Assembly (NCBI RefSeq): GCF_900996235.1
Contig: NZ_CAAJGM010000224.1
Coordinates: 1 to 33,238, forward strand
Reading direction: 5' to 3'
Length of the DNA stretch: 33,238 bases
Source: Paraburkholderia sp. BCC1885
Lineage (GTDB): Bacteria > Pseudomonadota > Gammaproteobacteria > Burkholderiales > Burkholderiaceae
Part shown: in pieces, positions 32,007-33,238 of the stretch
Layout: the number at the start of each line of letters is the position of its first letter
Numbering within the stretch: position 1 is the stretch's first letter
Made by a program: the position numbers and the translations under genes
Notes under the pieces: generated by a model
Database searches by the model: none
What the model was told of the DNA's origin: nothing
The model's input: the letters and a program-made list of their open reading frames with translations, nothing else

Positions 32007-32909
32007 ATGACTCTCAAAGGTGTTCTTTCAGCAATTGTTACCCCGTTCGATGCCAACGGCGAGATAGACGCATCAGCGCTCCGAACGCTGGTTAATCAAG
32101 GGATCGCGGACGGTGTAGACGGCTTCGTTCCCGCCGGCGGCACCGGAGAATTCTCTGTTCTCTCCCATGAGGAGCGACTCAAACTGGTTGACATTGTGGC
32201 TGAACAGACAGCGGGTCGGGCTAGTGTTCTCGCTCACACCGGCGCGACCTCCACAGCAGAGGCGATCAAGCTTTCCCGACACGCCGAGCGAGCCGGAGCG
32301 ACAGCCATCATGCTTGCAACTCCGTACTACGAACGGATCGGTTTTCAGGAAGCATTCGCCTATTTCGCGGCTGTTGCCGACGCGACCAGTTTGCCTATCT
32401 GCGCCTACAACTTCCCGCCATCTACCGGTTTGCATCTCGACGTCGATTTCCTGGTTCGCCTCACCACTGAAATTCCGCAAGTGAAGTACGTAAAGGACTC
32501 GTCTGCCGATATCCAGCAGATGTATACTCTGCTTGGCGATCACTCGGACAAGATCACGCTTTTAAATGGTGAAGATGTAATCATGTTGCCGGCGCTTGCC
32601 TTGCGCGCACGCGGCATGGTGATGGGTAGCGCGAACTTTATGGCACCGGCCCTCGTGAAATTGCAAAAAGCCAGCGAAGCGGGTAACGATGGCGAAGTGG
32701 TAGCGATCTGGCGACAGATCAATCCCGTGATCAGGGCACTGGCTAAAGGTTCCTACAATAGCGGAGTGAAAGCCGCCTGCGAGATTCTCGGTCTCCGTGT
32801 CGGTTCAGTTCGTGCGCCTATCCTGCCTTATTCCCAGAACCAGATCGATTCTCTAAAGAAAGTTCTCTCTCAGGTAGACCCGTCCCTCCTGACGGGTGCA
32901 GCCCGTTAA
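32007..32909 (+). CDS. DapA-family lyase/dehydratase, second paralogue
   Basis: 300 aa, Schiff-base aldolase fold. Likely Lys163 in YVKDSSADIQQM and Tyr134 in AYNFPPSTGLHL; substrate-phosphate/carboxylate loop AGGTGEFSVL (43-52). It is closer to classic dihydrodipicolinate synthase and N-acetylneuraminate lyase relatives than the first DapA-family protein of the window. It does not share that protein's CGSMGDW motif, so the two probably act on different intermediates. The ATG at 32007 has AAGGAA upstream; a longer frame from 31965 overlaps racemase D. Confidence 0.92.
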   Translation: MTLKGVLSAIVTPFDANGEIDASALRTLVNQGIADGVDGFVPAGGTGEFSVLSHEERLKLVDIVAEQTAGRASVLAHTGATSTAEAIKLSRHAERAGATAIMLATPYYERIGFQEAFAYFAAVADATSLPICAYNFPPSTGLHLDVDFLVRLTTEIPQVKYVKDSSADIQQMYTLLGDHSDKITLLNGEDVIMLPALALRARGMVMGSANFMAPALVKLQKASEAGNDGEVVAIWRQINPVIRALAKGSYNSGVKAACEILGLRVGSVRAPILPYSQNQIDSLKKVLSQVDPSLLTGAAR

Positions 32910-33200
32910 GACCCGACCGGTTGTGTCATCCACATACGTAGGGTGCTTCTTCGATAGAAAGCCACGGCGTTAAAACACACCGTCCTTGCTTTTTTACACT
33001 GCTCGAATCGACGCCGGTCACATCCCACAGCGCAGCTTGTATTGTGGATTGCCAATCAAAAATTCGGGGAGATGGGGAGAACACGTTTTTCCCTATCCGA
33101 TTCGACCTGTAGCGTAAGCGGCTCGGCTGGGCCGTGTCCTCACGCGCGCGCGAGCAAGGCATGATGGTGATGGCGTGTTGGAGTCCGTGTAGATCAAGGG
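32910..33200. other. Gene-free stretch after the second DapA-family gene
   Basis: No supported gene and no clear terminator hairpin. A minus-strand frame (32926-33213) starts inside the palindrome at the window end and shows no family pattern I know. Confidence 0.35.
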
Positions 33201-33237
33201 AGATCGTGTCCACGATCGGCGATCGTGGACACGATCT
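33201..33237. repeat. Perfect 37-bp palindrome at window end
   Basis: Two 18-bp arms, AGATCGTGTCCACGATCG at 33201-33218 and its reverse complement at 33220-33237, around a single G. It could be two abutted insertion-sequence ends, a cruciform-forming recombination site, a terminator or an operator. The window stops one base later, so context is missing. Confidence 0.85.
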
Positions 33238-33238
33238 A

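Noticed and set aside
32926..33213. 95-aa minus-strand open frame starting in the terminal palindrome
   Set aside because: No known transposase motifs; probably a chance frame through a palindrome.

Overview
The window looks like accessory DNA, probably a plasmid or megaplasmid segment, from a Burkholderiaceae bacterium (Burkholderia, Paraburkholderia, Caballeronia or Cupriavidus type). The evidence is a Burkholderia-type trimeric porin, moderately high GC, an RP4-like mobilisation core, and IS5 and group II intron debris. No taxonomic marker gene is present, so the genus is inferred.

Layout. (1) 1-5026: a mobilisation module arranged like the RP4/IncP oriT core. A TraI-type MOBP relaxase and a TraJ/MobC accessory protein are on the minus strand. 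They diverge from traK-, traL- and traM-like genes, and a candidate oriT lies between. No mating-pair-formation genes are seen. (2) 5081-8054: a minus-strand tonB-exbB-exbD cassette, preceded by a degenerate phosphopantetheinyl-transferase-like gene and the last ~64 codons of a PvdE-type exporter. This is probably a siderophore-locus relic, cut by an IS5-family element at 8055-9170. (3) 9540-32909: a large catabolic island.

The island carries four intact proline-racemase-family genes and the remnant of a fifth. With them are two DapA-family lyases, an enolase-superfamily enzyme resembling hydroxyproline-betaine 2-epimerase, two nearly identical HpcH/HpaI aldolases, an aldonolactone-oxidase-type flavoprotein, an amine-oxidase-like flavoprotein and an aldehyde dehydrogenase. 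It also has a polyamine-type ABC importer, an amino-acid-type binding protein, a porin and one FadR-type GntR regulator.

The known bacterial route for trans-4-hydroxyproline (2-epimerase, flavin D-amino-acid oxidase or dehydrogenase, DapA-family deaminase, 2-oxoglutarate-semialdehyde dehydrogenase) can be drawn with these families. The extra racemase paralogues, the enolase-superfamily protein and the HpcH aldolases suggest a wider or different substrate set: hydroxyproline isomers, proline betaines, or another cyclic or N-methylated amino acid. Import would run from porin to binding protein to ABC transporter, followed by epimerisation or dehydration, flavin oxidation, lyase action and aldehyde oxidation to central metabolism. 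This is inference.

The strongest new signal is regulatory. An 18-bp palindrome of the form CCGGTAATATNTTACCGG recurs, with variation, upstream of nearly every transcription unit in the island, including the GntR gene itself. It is the likely operator of a self-regulated regulon. Other notable points are: two tandem racemase homologues that lack the second catalytic Cys; an 811-bp direct repeat (one mismatch) that duplicates the aldolase with its operator around an 8.5-kb block; a racemase pseudogene beside the flavoprotein gene; and a group II intron 3' remnant behind the tandem racemases.
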